Source: Micromussa lordhowensis (Eukaryota > Cnidaria > Anthozoa > Scleractinia > Lobophylliidae). From it: a stretch of DNA of 64,000 nucleotides. This document shows positions 23,104-34,632 of this stretch, in pieces (the first letter of the stretch is position 1; the number at the start of each line of letters is the position of its first letter). The DNA lies in assembly GCA_964020085.1 (NCBI GenBank), contig OZ026597.1, forward strand, positions 11,443,944 to 11,507,943, written 5' to 3'. The notes under the pieces are model-generated. The model searched no databases. It was given only the letters and a program-made list of their open reading frames with translations, and was not told where the DNA came from. The translations under genes and the position numbers were made by a program.

Positions 23104-23300
23104 ATGGTTTCTGTACTGCGCAGTCTCAGCACCCTAATGTTTAGTTCCCACTCGATGGAATGCAAATCGATGGTACCTCGTTGCGAACCACATACCTTAT
23201 CTTTGAGCCCTTTCATCCGGACCTTTCATATTCTTTTTGTCGGTCATCCAACAGCTTCATTGATTTTTACGGCTGTGAAGTTGTTTCGCCAAGTTTCCTG
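23104..23300. repeat. Dispersed repeat, copy 1 (copy 2 at 61745-61920)
   Basis: Blocks such as GCGCAGTCT, TTAGTTCCCACT, GGAATGCAAATCGAT, CCTTATCTTTGAG and ACAGCTTCATTGATTTTTAC match the copy in VPS33B intron 3 in the same order and orientation, with about 15-20% differences by eye. No coding potential is evident. Confidence 0.6.
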
Positions 23301-23302
23301 CA

Positions 23303-23430
23303 AGTACAGAAGAACCCCGGTAATTCGAACTCGGATAACTCGAATTCCCCGCGAATTCGAGCTAAACGTCGTTCCCTTGATTAAAATTTACCCCGATAAC
23401 TCGAATTCTTGCTCATGTAACTCACCCCGG
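23303..23430. repeat. Tigger/pogo-like transposon end remnant
   Basis: CAGAAGAACCCCGGTAATTC followed by repeated AACTCGAATTC motifs resembles the terminal inverted repeats of Tigger/pogo DNA transposons as I remember them. The matching opposite end and a transposase were not seen, so this is a fragment. Confidence 0.4.
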
Positions 23431-23701
23431 ATTTCATCCCATTAGCTTTTCTTGTCGTGTAATTGGTAAAAACACTCAAAACTAACACTACAGCAATTTG
23501 ATTTTAATTAGTGCAACCGACCGTTCACATATTTGGTTTTAAATTACTACCTCCCAGTAGCAAAGTTCTGTTATCCTGGCTGAGATGGTCGGATCTATAT
23601 GGGTTATTCCTTATTCCGGTTTACATGCGACGTCATCATGATACTTACCAATCCGTCTTCAGTTTTAGTTTCATCAGATATAAGACCCTCTGTAGGGGCT
23701 T

Positions 23702-24180
23702 CTTCATATGAGCTCGGTCAACCGGGCTGGCTCGGTTTCCGTGATCTCGCCTCGCCACTCTTTCCTTCGTAAAAATTTCGATGTGTTCATATGAGAAGCC
23801 GGCCTAGCCCGGCTACCGAGATCTCGGTTTTTGCGACCGAGATCTCGGTAACCGGGATGAAAATTCTCCCATATGAACACTCCAACTCGGATGACCGCGA
23901 CGAAACTTTTTTGACAAAATAACTTTGCCTTCGCAACATAACGGCCAAAATGGCATAATTTTTGTCTTGTATGTATTTCCACTTTAATAGGAATATGCGA
24001 ATTAGCTTTGTTAGTCAAGTTACAAGAGTCCAAAAAGCTACGACAGTCGCGAACGATACAAGTTTAAGTTCCACCATTTTGGTTTTGTTTCCTGAATTTC
24101 ATCCCAGTCGACCGGGCTGCAATTTCCCATTAAATTCGTCCCGGTAACCGAGCCAGCCCAGTTAACGGGCTCATATGAAG
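23702..24180. mobile_element. Foldback/TIR element of about 480 bp
   Basis: The left end CTTCATATGAGCTCGGTCA and right end TTAACGGGCTCATATGAAG are inverted. The match extends through CCGGGCTGGCTCGGTTTCC and its imperfect complement. Internal GAGATCTCGG motifs add further pairing. No ORF with family features. Confidence 0.65.
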
Positions 24181-24219
24181 AGGACCTTAGAACTTGACGT
24201 TTTGCAGTGGTCAAGCTCG

Positions 24220-25085
24220 ACAGGTAGGCCTGCCCCGATTGTGCTCGCCAACTTTTAAGCAACTTTTGGCGTTTGGGGCAACTTTTTGCGGTTCTAGCAA
24301 CCTATTGTAGAGCAAGTTTTGCCTTTCTGGGCAACTTTTGAGCAAAATATAGGTTCAGAGCATATATCAAGCACGAAAAAGTCAACGATTTCATAGAAAA
24401 CTTTAATTTATGCGAACTTCTTGAATGTTTATCGACTTTTTGAAGTTTGAACACATAACCTGTCACTTGAATATGTTCGGCAAGACGTCCATGAACCATG
24501 TGTTTTGTTTCGTTAGGCCTGAGGACCTAGGAGTGTCCTTAAATTTCGCCCATATTTTGCGAGCAACTCTTTAAAGCTAAGTTTCAAGACATTTTTCTTG
24601 ACCGATGTTAGCAATTATTGTGAAGAACGAAAAATAAAGCTTTTAATTGACTTTTATATCAAAATATCAAGAAATTTAGGTGGCAGCTTTTGAAATTTAG
24701 GTAGCAACTTTTTGGATTTTTGGCAATTTTTTAGCAACTTCTTGGCATTCCGGTGAATGCCGGTCGTTTCGCCAACGTATCAGTTCGCCAACGTTTGGAT
24801 TCGCCAACGTCCAATGCCAACGCTTATATGTCAGTTCGCCAACGTCCAAAATACAAATTACTGGAGGAAGAAAATGTCACCTTTGATGAAAGGTGACTTG
24901 TTCGTTTTGGCTTATGTTCTTTTCGCTCTCCCCAATCTCTCTCTCCCCACGCCATACGCTAGTTGATCGATGGCCGATCGTATAAACCATCCACGGCTTT
25001 TACCTGTAGAGCATGAACCGCCTGTAAAATAGTTTCATTAAACATTTGCGTAGTTTAAAGAGCCATTCAGTCTAAACATATTTGT
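24220..25085. repeat. Repeat-rich stretch: GCAACTTTT tandem motifs and a repeat shared with 26.6 and 28.8 kb
   Basis: Degenerate GCAACTTTT(T/G) motifs recur through 24250-24750. GTTCGCCAACGT is tandemly repeated near 24780-24850. The block about 24966-25085 (GATGGCCGATCGTA, TGTAGAGCATGAACCGCC, TTTGCGTAGTTTAAAGAGCC) recurs at 26650-26720 in the same orientation and at 28790-28900 inverted. No gene seen. Confidence 0.55.
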
Positions 25086-25160
25086 TTGATCACGCGCGTA
25101 GAGGCGCGTTGTGCGTTGCATTCAATTAGTTGCCCGCGCATAGCAGCAAAGTCTAGGGGA

Positions 25161-25230
25161 GGCGGTGTGGTCGAGTGGTTTAGGGCGCTGGCTTTAAAAT
25201 CTGGAGGTTCAAACCCTCCACCCCACCGCT
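25161..25230 (+). pseudogene. tRNA-like sequence (Leu/Ser type), probably a tRNA pseudogene
   Basis: GGCGGTGTGGTCGAGTGG starts with a type II tRNA-like acceptor and D-arm. GAGGTTCAAACCCTC gives a T-arm and CACCGCT pairs with the 5' acceptor strand. The anticodon loop reads TTTAAAA (TAA, Leu). The 3' anticodon stem and the long variable arm expected for Leu/Ser tRNAs are missing, so it is a deleted copy or a SINE head. Confidence 0.4.
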
Positions 25231-25406
25231 ATCTGGATTTGTTCTCGGTAGTTGTGCATAAATAGCCAACCGGTCAGCCTCCCGCCAGTCTATTTGAAAT
25301 ATCCGTTTATTTATTTACGAACGTTAATTTTTGTAAGGACCACCGTGACAAAACAGAAGTACCGGATCCTCTCGCTGTAGAGGATCTAATCAGCTATAAA
25401 TTGAAT

Positions 25407-25482
25407 AATACACGAGAATGAGCAAGGCTGATTACACAGTATAGGGATATATTTTAATCAGCCTTGCTTATTCTCGTGTATT
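25407..25482. repeat. Foldback hairpin
   Basis: AATACACGAGAATGAGCAAG is matched by inverted CTTGCTTATTCTCGTGTATT, with GCTGATTA and TAATCAGC continuing the arms. The loop is about 20 bp. Confidence 0.75.
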
Positions 25483-25490
25483 TATTTACG

Positions 25491-26336
25491 GCCTGATTTG
25501 AAGAAACTAGGCGCGCACGGCGGTCCCGGTTAATTTTTAAGTAAGCTCACAAGGCAACTCTGGGTAATACTTGCAGCCACGAGGATGATGAGAGGTATCG
25601 CGTACGCGAGGATACAAGAAAGTAATGAATAAACTGTACAACTTTTATTGCAAAATACGTTTAGTCTTATGCCTGCAGGCTATTGAATTAAAATAAAGGA
25701 GGCCGCAGAAAATTCCATGTGCAAAAAAAAAAAATGTATTTTATATTTATTATGAAAATGTACTCAGTTCATATATTGTAGCAATTCACTTTTTGGGGTC
25801 GCTTGCAGGCCGCTAAGAAATCAATGTCGGAAAGGTTGATTTTAAATGGAAAGTACATACATGGAACTATTCATTACTTTCTTTTATAACATAGCTAGCA
25901 GAGCCGCGCAATTAAATTCAGTATACGTAAGCGTGCTCAAAATCCCGATAGTGCACGCTGATAGCGTGAGCAAATCGCTTCGCCAGAAATTCTTTTTTCG
26001 CGCGAGCGGCCAATGTTGTCTGATATTGTTGTCCGTTTTTCGCGTTGGATTTGATGCACAATTCCACCGGCTGTGTTATAAAACAATTGGTTAGAGCTAG
26101 AGTTGCCCTCGGCTATCGCCTTGGGCAACTCTTACGCCTCTTTCGTGCTCTCCAAACTTCCCGCGTGCTCCATAACTCGATAGTGCACGCTAAAGCATGA
26201 ACCAATTGTAAAGTATCCTCGCGTACGCGATACCTCTCCTCGTCCTCGTGGCTGCAAGAATTACCCAGAGTTGCCTTGCGAGCTTACTGAATAATTAACC
26301 GGGACCGCCGTACGCGCCTAGTTTCTTCAAATCGGG
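25491..26336. mobile_element. Element with about 120-bp terminal inverted repeats
   Basis: The arms 25491-25612 and 26214-26336 are inverted: TTGAAGAAACTAGGCGCG, CAAGGCAACTCTGGGTAAT and GTATCGCGTACGCGAGGAT have matching complements in order. A second inverted pair overlaps in interleaved order: about 25618-25730 against 26465-26581 (GTACAACTTTTAT, GCTATTGAATT, CATGTGCAA). That implies nested insertions or a rearrangement. No transposase seen. Confidence 0.6.
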
Positions 26337-26640
26337 CTCGATTCGCACACTACCGATACTACACCAATATTTCACATTCTTTATACGCGGGGGGTCCTAT
26401 TAATGCTTCCTCGGGTTTTGATCTCTGGGCCAAAACCCTGCGGGGGCAATAATACAGTTTTCTTATTGCACATGAATTTTTTTGCGGCATCCTTGATTTG
26501 AATTCAATAGCCAGGAAGAATAAAAATAAACGTTTTTTATAATAAAAGTTGTACAGTTCATTACATAATAAACGTGATATCCAAGGCGGGGACAGATGTA
26601 GTGAGAACTATTACTAGCTTATTTTTAAGTTCTATGGATC

Positions 26641-27436
26641 GTTGCTCGATCGATGGCCGATTGTATTTGAAAACGTTTTAACGCGGCTTTCATCTGTAGA
26701 GTATGATCCGCCAGTAAGATCTTTTTTACAGGCGGATCAAAGAAGAAAGTTTCTAAGATGCTGGGGATTAATTTTCTCAAGAGCACGACCATCATTAACA
26801 ATCGAATCAGTGAACAGATTGTTTAAATCGATGATTCTTCTAATTTTGGATTATTGCGGTTCTGTTTTCCATACATGTGGTAAAGGAAATGAAGAATGTC
26901 TGGAATGTCTACAAAGACGAGCTGGTAGAATGGTCTTGAATACTGCCCATTTGTCCACCGAGCAGATGTTTGCAACCCTCGGTTGGGACACTATTACGAG
27001 AAGAAGAGAAAACCAGAATGTTAAACTGGTTTAAAAGTACCTCAAGGGAATGGCCCCATGTTAGTTTCTCCAAATATTTTCAATTTAAAAGACATGATAT
27101 TCATGATTATGGCATTAGGAATAAGGACAAACTAGTTATTAATAGGGTTAAATTAGAATCGACTAAAAGAGCGTTTTTTTATAAGGGGGCTGATATTTTT
27201 ATAATTGTATATGAATCTAGTTCTAGTCTTTTTATCTCTTTTTATATGCATATTCTTAGATTTTTGTATAGCTTCTTTGACTTTTACATACTTAATCGTT
27301 TATTTTGTTATTTATTCATGTCTTTATTTTACACAGGACCCATATTGATGTCAGTTTTTATAACTGAAATGGTTATCCTGCATAAATATGTTTTTATTAT
27401 TATTATTATTATTATTATTGTTAAACATTTCGCATA
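26641..27436 (+). pseudogene. 3' fragment of a non-LTR retrotransposon (LINE)
   Basis: The translation contains the region after the reverse transcriptase catalytic core: LILDYCGSVFHTCGKGNEECLECLQRRAGRMV, then REWPHVSFSKYFQFK and INRVKLESTKRAFFYKG after a frameshift near 27030. It ends in a (TTA)n run at about 27395-27420, a usual LINE 3' tail. The RT core (YxDD) is absent, so this is a 5'-truncated dead copy. Confidence 0.75.
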
Positions 27437-27489
27437 GCAACATAGTCAACATAGACTTTTAGTATTATAGTAAATGGTTTGAACCCAGG

Positions 27490-28380
27490 AGTATCAGTAG
27501 TTCGTATAGTGCGATCGTCCGGGTGAGTGTAGTTCTGAGAAGAACTGCTGTTGGTGACTGACGTTTCGACAACCTGAGCGGAAGTCATCTTCAGAGTCAA
27601 GTGAATAGTGTTTGTCAGTCGATGATGTTATAAGTTTGGTCCGTTGAAAGTGATTGGTCACTTTAGCCGTGATGGTATTGGCTGAAAGACTCGTGTAAAG
27701 TTTGTCATCAGTCATTGGTCAGTTTCGATCCGTCTTTTGTTAGTCAAATTGCTAGCGTTGAGGTCCGTGTATAGTTAGTCAAATTAAGTCGGTCTGTTAG
27801 AAGTCCGTTTGTCGGTTTCGTTTGCGTCGTGAATAAGTCGTTTGTAAGGCGCCGGTAGCTGTTGACATCTGTTAAGAGGCGTTTCTTCTAAGTTAGTGTA
27901 CCAGCTTTCAAGAGTCAGTCGTTGAAAATAGTTCGTACTGTAGGTTAGGCATTGAGCAGTGTCCCAGTCAATGTTGTGTTTGTCAGTTGATAATGTACAG
28001 CAATGTGATTGTTGACATCACCATTTCTCGTGGCTCGTTTGTGTTCAGTCAGTCTCGTGTTCAGGTTTCCGCCAGTCTCACCAATGTAGGATGCCTGGCA
28101 GTCGGAGCATTTGATCTTGTAAACTGCTCCCTGTATGTTGTTGGGTTCGTCCCTGTCTTTAACGTTGGTCAGTAAGTGTCGTAACGTAGTCCTAGGTTTG
28201 TGGGCAACGCGGATGTTGTAGGGCTGTAGGATCCGTGAGATGGTATCAGAAGTGCCCTTAATATAAGGTATAGTCACTGTAGTAACAGGTGTCGGGTTCC
28301 TGTTCGTTGTGTCAGCTTCGGTAGGTCGGTAAATGTTTCGTCTAATAAAGTCAGCGTTGTAGTTGTTCTTGTGAAAAACA
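27490..28380 (-). pseudogene. Penelope-like element remnant with GIY-YIG endonuclease
   Basis: The minus-strand reading 28277-27945 contains KIKCSDCQASYIGETGGNL and LNTRLTEHKRATRNGDVNNH. This is the GIY-YIG endonuclease that follows the reverse transcriptase in Penelope-like elements; Tyr, Gly and the catalytic Arg (LNTRLTEH) are visible. PYIKGTSDTISRILQPYNI before it is the end of the RT region. The frame shifts after HYQLTN (near 27970); downstream protein continues as NIDWDTAQCLTYSTNYFQRL to about 27800. The RT core is missing beyond 28380. The right flank (27490-27740, with CTGACGTTTCGACAACCTG) looks like the element's 3' terminal region. Confidence 0.8.
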
Positions 28381-29353
28381 CGCTAGTAATGCGTATTTTA
28401 GTGAAAAATAGTAATGTAAATAAAAGGAGTAAATTTTCGCGTTTTCTTTTTCGGAAATTAGATCCCACGAAAATTTCATGCCACTCGGTAAATTAATTTG
28501 ATTAATTGCGCGTGTGGTTGCACAAACTACTGTTTACTCGATTAATTGTGCCTTAGATTGTGCCTTTAACAAAGTAAAAGTTAACAAAAGTCGCCAAAAA
28601 AAGTCGCAAACCAATTAAAGGAGATGTGACTTACTAAAATACACTTATTTGCATTAACCAATCAGAGCCATGCATTATATCACACTTACTTTTCTGATGC
28701 GATAGTACGGGTAAAAAAGAACCCACAAATTTTAACTTTCTAGCTTTCCGGAGCAACAACCGTTATCGCTGTACGCTACAGCAATCGTTTACGAACTCAA
28801 TGGCTCTTTAAACTACGCAAATGTTTAACAAAAGGCCGTTCATACTCTACAGATAAAAACCGTGCTGTAAAGTTTTCAAATACAATCGGTCATCGATCGA
28901 TCGAAGGAATTTGTTTGTTGTGGGCAACTTTCCAGCATTTTACGAGCAAAATCGGGATAGGCCTTTCGACAGGGTTGTGAAATGATATAAAATACAATAG
29001 GGAAACTGATCCTTACGGAAAAGGAAATAAAGACATATCAATAAAAAAAGTAAACGCTATCCTGACCTTAGAGTTTTTCTTATCTTCTACTGGCGCAAAG
29101 CAGCTCAAATATGATTGACAAATCGAAAGGGGGGACGTAAAATGCAGGAATGGCTTCTGTTTGTTTGTGAGCCCTGGTCTTCAGTTCTCATATGGTCCCC
29201 GGTCACGGCTCGCTGTCTCTATATATTCTCGGACCGTCTGAAAATTACGATATGCTGAGACTTTCCGCTCGACCGGACTCAGCGCGAGTTAAAATATTGC
29301 GCAATGATTATGTATAATACCCATACACCCATGCGCGCGATAATAGAACCAAA

Positions 29354-32300
29354 ATGGCGGATTGGGGTGAGTTTAGTTTCACATGTAGCACGGTGATCAT
29401 AATTTAGTCATTCACTTATTCTGTTTAAATCTGTTTCAAACGTTACAGATGACGAGAACTTTGAGCCGCAGGAATTTTCTGTTAACAAATCAGACAAATG
29501 GGAAGGAGAAGACGAGGACGAAAACGACGTTAAGGCAAGAGAAAATGTCTTATCTTGGTATTTTATAAAACATAGAATTTCCTTTTGAATTCTTTGTTAC
29601 CAAGATCAGCAAGGATGGGATAGAATTAACTCAAAACATGTATCATTTATAGGAAAACTGGGACGATGAAGATGAAGACACGGAAAAGAAACCGGCGCCA
29701 TCACAAAATGAAACAGGCAAGTGATCAGTTTCTGATAAGCTTAAATATTCTTTAATAATATCTCTAGAGAGCGTCTGTCCTGCACGTGCATTCACAGTTT
29801 TACTTTCTGGATAATTTCACTTCCAAGAAATTAAATTAAACAGTTCTTAAGTTATCCTAAATAGAATCTAGCGCTAATAAAATTTGGTTGTGTATTTTTC
29901 CTTGTTTTTTTTCCGCGCTCGACTGTTTAAATCAATGAGTCATTGATTTGGGGGCCTTACGTCTCGAGGACAACATGAAAAGTTTTTTAATTCGCATGTT
30001 ATGTTTTAAAATCAGGATTTCGAGTTAAGGTGGTCATGGACTTTAGGTGAAGAATATTTATAATAATAAACTTATAACGTTTAAATAATTAAAAAAATGG
30101 GTAAAATACCGGTTAGCCAAACAAACACACATACACATGTCTACAAATTGACGAAATCACTAATTTATTGTTACATTGTAATGACTTACAAAACCCCCTT
30201 ACAAAAACAATTGTCTTCGTCTGAGTTTCTCAACTATCATGGCCATGCGAGTTCATAGTTCCTTCAAACGTTAACTGGGCGTCCCCCATATATTTGTTAC
30301 TGTTACAGCTTCTATTATTATTCTTTATTTAAAAAATACCGCAAAAAATTTTGTTTTGACCATTCGGTTGTTTCGCAAAAAAGAAATAAGGGCCCTGTCT
30401 GAATAAATGCCCTATCTTGAATAAGCGCCTTCCCTTAAGGTACCAGAAGTAAGTAATTCAAGCGCCTTGGGCGCTAAATTGAATCATTACAGTAGTTGAA
30501 TAACATTTTCAAATCGATCAGCAATAAAAAGTAATGAAATTCTGTCATGAAATAAATTCTTAATACAGTCGCACCGACATTTTTCTAATCTAGAAACGCC
30601 TTATTACAGACACATTCCTATGTCCCAACAAGAATCTCACCTCTTTTCTTCAAACAAAAGCTCTTAAAAGTGTGTCATTGTGGTGCCCTCCATAAAACAG
30701 ACACCTCTCTAATTTAGACCCTATTCATAAATGGCTGCCAATTTAAAATTAGTTTTTATGCATTTACATTAGCCCAACTAACCTCATTTGAGAGTAAAAA
30801 TTCACGAGGTTAGTTAGGCTAATTTTAATACTTATCAAAGAATTTTTAATTGGCAACCATTTATGAATAGGGTCTGTGGCACTTTGCTCTGTCTCTTCTG
30901 TGTCCGTATTAGAGAGGTTTGACTGTTAAAGTACCCTGCTATATCTGGACAGTTCATAATGAAGGATTCCTTACATGAGAAGGCCAGGAATTCTATTGGG
31001 AATGTAAAAATGTGGTTCAAAAGTCTGGAATAGCTTTGTTAATGAAAAAAAAAAATGAAAATTAGCACTCATTGGTTTTTGTAGTGTTAATATGTACATG
31101 TTGTGTCTTCTATGAGGTTTGTAATGATTTATTTTATCAACCACACAGAAGCTGCTCCTCAAGCTAAGGTAAAGAAAAGAAAAACCTTAAAGCAAGCTCT
31201 ACAAGAAAAGGAGGAAAAGGCTAAAGAGCAATCTCTTAAAAGATTGGAGGAAGCTAAATCTATGAAAGAGGTAAGAAACTAAGACATTTTAGCCACAGCA
31301 TGCCCAACCACTCTTTCCATGTCATGTGTGGGATACTTATCACAGGAGTGCCAGGATTTCTGGAGGCCTATCATGCATATCTGAAGCCATCTGAAGATTT
31401 CTGAGGACATTTCATAAATTTCCAAAGATTTTACAATTAATTCCCAGTCGTAGTCCCAGAATTTGTCTTGCAATCCAAATTACTGTCTCACACAACTTGT
31501 ACAGGATTCCAGTAATATATGTATATTTTTTTATATATTTTTTTTTATTTTCTATTTTTTTTAATTTAATTTTTTTTCCATAATATTTTATGACAAGTTG
31601 TTTTAGGAACACAGTGAAGTATAAAATTAGATCTGCAGAACATGACAAAAACTTTTTCAAAACAATTTGTGTTTCTTTCTTGTAGGAGGAACCAACAGAA
31701 GAAGACATACTAGCAGAAAAGCTTAAAAGACAGAAGTAAGTGATCTCTTACTTTTCAGACTCATTTCTATTTTGTTATAATTATGGTGTGTAAACGGTTG
31801 CTTTGAATCCTATACCATTCTAACCAGAATGCAAATGTCTCATAATACAAACAAAACGGAAGGTACATGTACATGTGTTTAGGTGTAATCCAGGTGATAA
31901 AGAAGGTCAGTGGCGAAGAGAAACCGAAAAAATGTCATATGAAGCCAGATATCTGGAAGACTGGAATATAATAAAATGGAGACAGAGATTGAAATCAAAT
32001 AGCCATTAATTAATTGGTTACATTGTTTAATAGTGGGGGCACTTGATACTGATAGTTTTGTTGTTGTTGTTGTTGTTTTTTTGCAAACAATGATCATTTA
32101 TCAACATGTCATCATTCTCTACACAAAGATCACTTGATAAAATCAAAACAGTGATAATTGTTTTTTACCTGTGCTTTCAGATTGGTAGAGGAATCAGACT
32201 TGGAAATAGCAAAACAGGCCTTTGGTGAGTTTGTTTATACTTGAAAGATAAATATTTCAATTTCAAGCAAAGAAAGACAATCATAAACTAGGGTGTCACA

Positions 32301-34360
32301 TTGTCTTGTTGTACATTTACTGTGATAATGTACTGGTCTAGCAGTATAGGGGATGTCGCTCATGTAAATGTTCTAGTTCTCCTGAAGTCCCCTGTATCTA
32401 AGTAGTTAGAGCATCCAAGCACCTCCTGATTTAGAACCCAGTTTTTTTCTTTGCCATGCTCATGACAAGCTAAATAACAAGAGAGTTATATAGAGTTATA
32501 TAGAATATAGAGCAGAATGCTATAATAAGATAGGGACCTGGACACTAGATATGATTTGCCCGATAGGGGCCTGGTACAAGTTGTTCGTACCACGTTGTTC
32601 TTGTTACAGGTTCTCGTCATTCTGTAGCGAGAATGTTCATCTCTATTAAATGAATGTCTCGGTGAAATGGATAAATTCCTATCTAGTATACATGAAATAC
32701 AATATGACTGAGCCAAACATTTGCCATCACAGATTGTGTTAACTTATGTTCCTTTATATTCTCAGAGCTAATGTAACTGACATGAGACTTTATTCAGGAA
32801 ATTGATATCTTTCACATTTTCCATTTACATTTATAATAAGTTCTATCATCTACTGGGTCTGTTCTTGTTGGTAAAAATAATTAATATGGCATTACTGTCC
32901 GCGAGGCCTCTCTCTCGATGCAATTTTTCCTTGACGTTGTTGTATTCATTTACTTTTATTAATGTATGTTTGTACTCTACATAGGCTGCTTGAAATTTAT
33001 TAAATGTCACTTTAAAGTATTGAAATTATTATCATTACTGCAAAATGAGATCTCATTTTTCTTAAATCTTTTAGGTATAAAAGATGATGTAGGATCCAAC
33101 AGCATAGATGAATTGAATCCCAGCACAAAAGAAGAATTTCTGGAACTGAGTCAATTAATTGTAGGAAAATTATCCAATTACGAGGTAATGATCATGCTTT
33201 GTGAAGTAATACATCAATTATAAGAGGCTGTGTTTGAAAAGAGAAGAAGAGAGTTTAACACAGATTTTACAGTAGGTCTTGAATTTCCTACTGACAATTG
33301 TGTTCCACTCATGGTCTGGGAAAGTTGAAAAATGCAATTGGTTGCTCAAGTGTAACTATTGGTGGTTTTAAGACTGCTTTCTCTTTTCATGCATTCATCT
33401 TCTTGTTTTTTTCTTTTTTCAGTCAAGTGCAGACTATGTTCCCTTCTTGGAAATGCTTTTTAGAGATTTATGTGCAGGCTGTAAGTAATTCTTTGAAGTT
33501 GCATGATTCTTGGGAAATAAGTAACTAATGTTTTACTTGTGTTACTCTATAGACTATGTCAAAAAAAGAGGCTGCTTGCAGTGTATAGACTATGCATATT
33601 AGGTCATGTAGTCACCATTCTGACTTTGTCTAAACAGTTATAGTGTACCATCTCCATGTCTACTAACTAAATAAAATAATGTCCTAAATTTTTTCCAGTG
33701 GAAGCTGAAGATGTTAAACGTTTAGGTAGTGCAATAAATATCTTATCAACGGAAAAATTAAAAGCACAAAAGGTGAGTCATACCATGCTGGGAGAAAAAG
33801 CAAATTGATTAACCAATTGTAAGCATTCAAGTTTAGCCCTTAATGTCACAGCAAAGAGCTGAAGGACTAAACCTTGAAATGCCTGCTTTACCAACTTGCT
33901 ACCATATGGTAAATTTATCTTTACCAACTCCAAGAACCTATTTAGTGCACTTACAATATAGATAATAAAATTAGAGTACTGGCTGCCTGGAATAATGATA
34001 GGAGCTAGCGGAGCCAGGCTAGGTGCTACATGTATGTGCAGAGCCAGGCTACATATGCTGTTTCATCAGACAATATCAGACTAAACAAATCAGATTGGCA
34101 GATGCTAAGTTAATAATTGACCTGCATTTGGTCCACACTGCCATTCATGTATATGTCATTAAATATGTCACATGATTCGGGTCAGATTTATATTGTGTCT
34201 CAAGTTATTTATTACCCTTTTGCAGGCAAAAAAAGGTAAAAAGACTGGTAAGAAAGCTACACTTACAGGAGCTAGTGTCAAGGCTGGCAGAAAAGAGGAC
34301 TTGGATGCATTTGGTGCAGGAAATTATGATTATGGAGATGAATTTGATGACTTTATGTGA
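29354..34360 (+). CDS. EIF3J: Eukaryotic translation initiation factor 3 subunit J (ten exons, complete)
   Basis: Exons: 29354-29366, 29449-29534, 29653-29716, 31149-31270, 31686-31735, 32181-32224, 33075-33184, 33423-33480, 33699-33772, 34226-34360. They sum to 756 nt, or 251 residues plus TGA; the human protein is 258. Diagnostic segments: acidic N-terminus with KWEGEDEDENDVK and NWDDEDED, basic coiled-coil middle KVKKRKTLKQALQEKEEKAK, core EESDLEIAKQAFG and LNPSTKEEFLEL, and acidic C-terminus DYGDEFDDFM. eIF3j is a loosely bound eIF3 subunit that contacts the 40S decoding site, aids mRNA scanning and takes part in recycling. Introns 2 and 3 begin with GC (GCAAGA, GCAAGT) rather than GT. 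The reading phase and the conserved DVK-NWDD junction support those donors. Confidence 0.95.
30716..30875. repeat. Foldback MITE in EIF3J intron 3
   Basis: AGACCCTATTCATAAATGGC faces inverted CCATTTATGAATAGGGTCT. The inner arms TTAGCCCAACTAACCTC and GAGGTTAGTTAGGCTAA pair as well. The total is 160 bp with no coding potential. Confidence 0.8.
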
Positions 34361-34626
34361 AAATGATTTGGCAAGTCAAGTTCACAAACTTTGAAGAATA
34401 TGGAACTCACACAGTAGTGCTCAAATGCTGTTGATGTTGACCTGGACTGTGTCTCTTTCTTGCTTTTGTCAGCATCCCTGTTTTGTAATTAACAATTTAG
34501 CTGCTGATGCAGTATGCTTAAAAATGCAACACAGACGTTGAGCATATTTATAAAGGAATTAAAAAATAATGAAGATATGGGATATGAACATCCAAAATAA
34601 TGTCAAGTGTAGTTTTCAAAATTCCA

Positions 34627-34632
34627 AATAAA
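34627..34632 (+). terminator. Polyadenylation signal AATAAA downstream of EIF3J
   Basis: The first canonical AATAAA on the plus strand after the EIF3J stop, 267 bp downstream. It is a plausible 3' end, but no transcript evidence is available. Confidence 0.5.
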
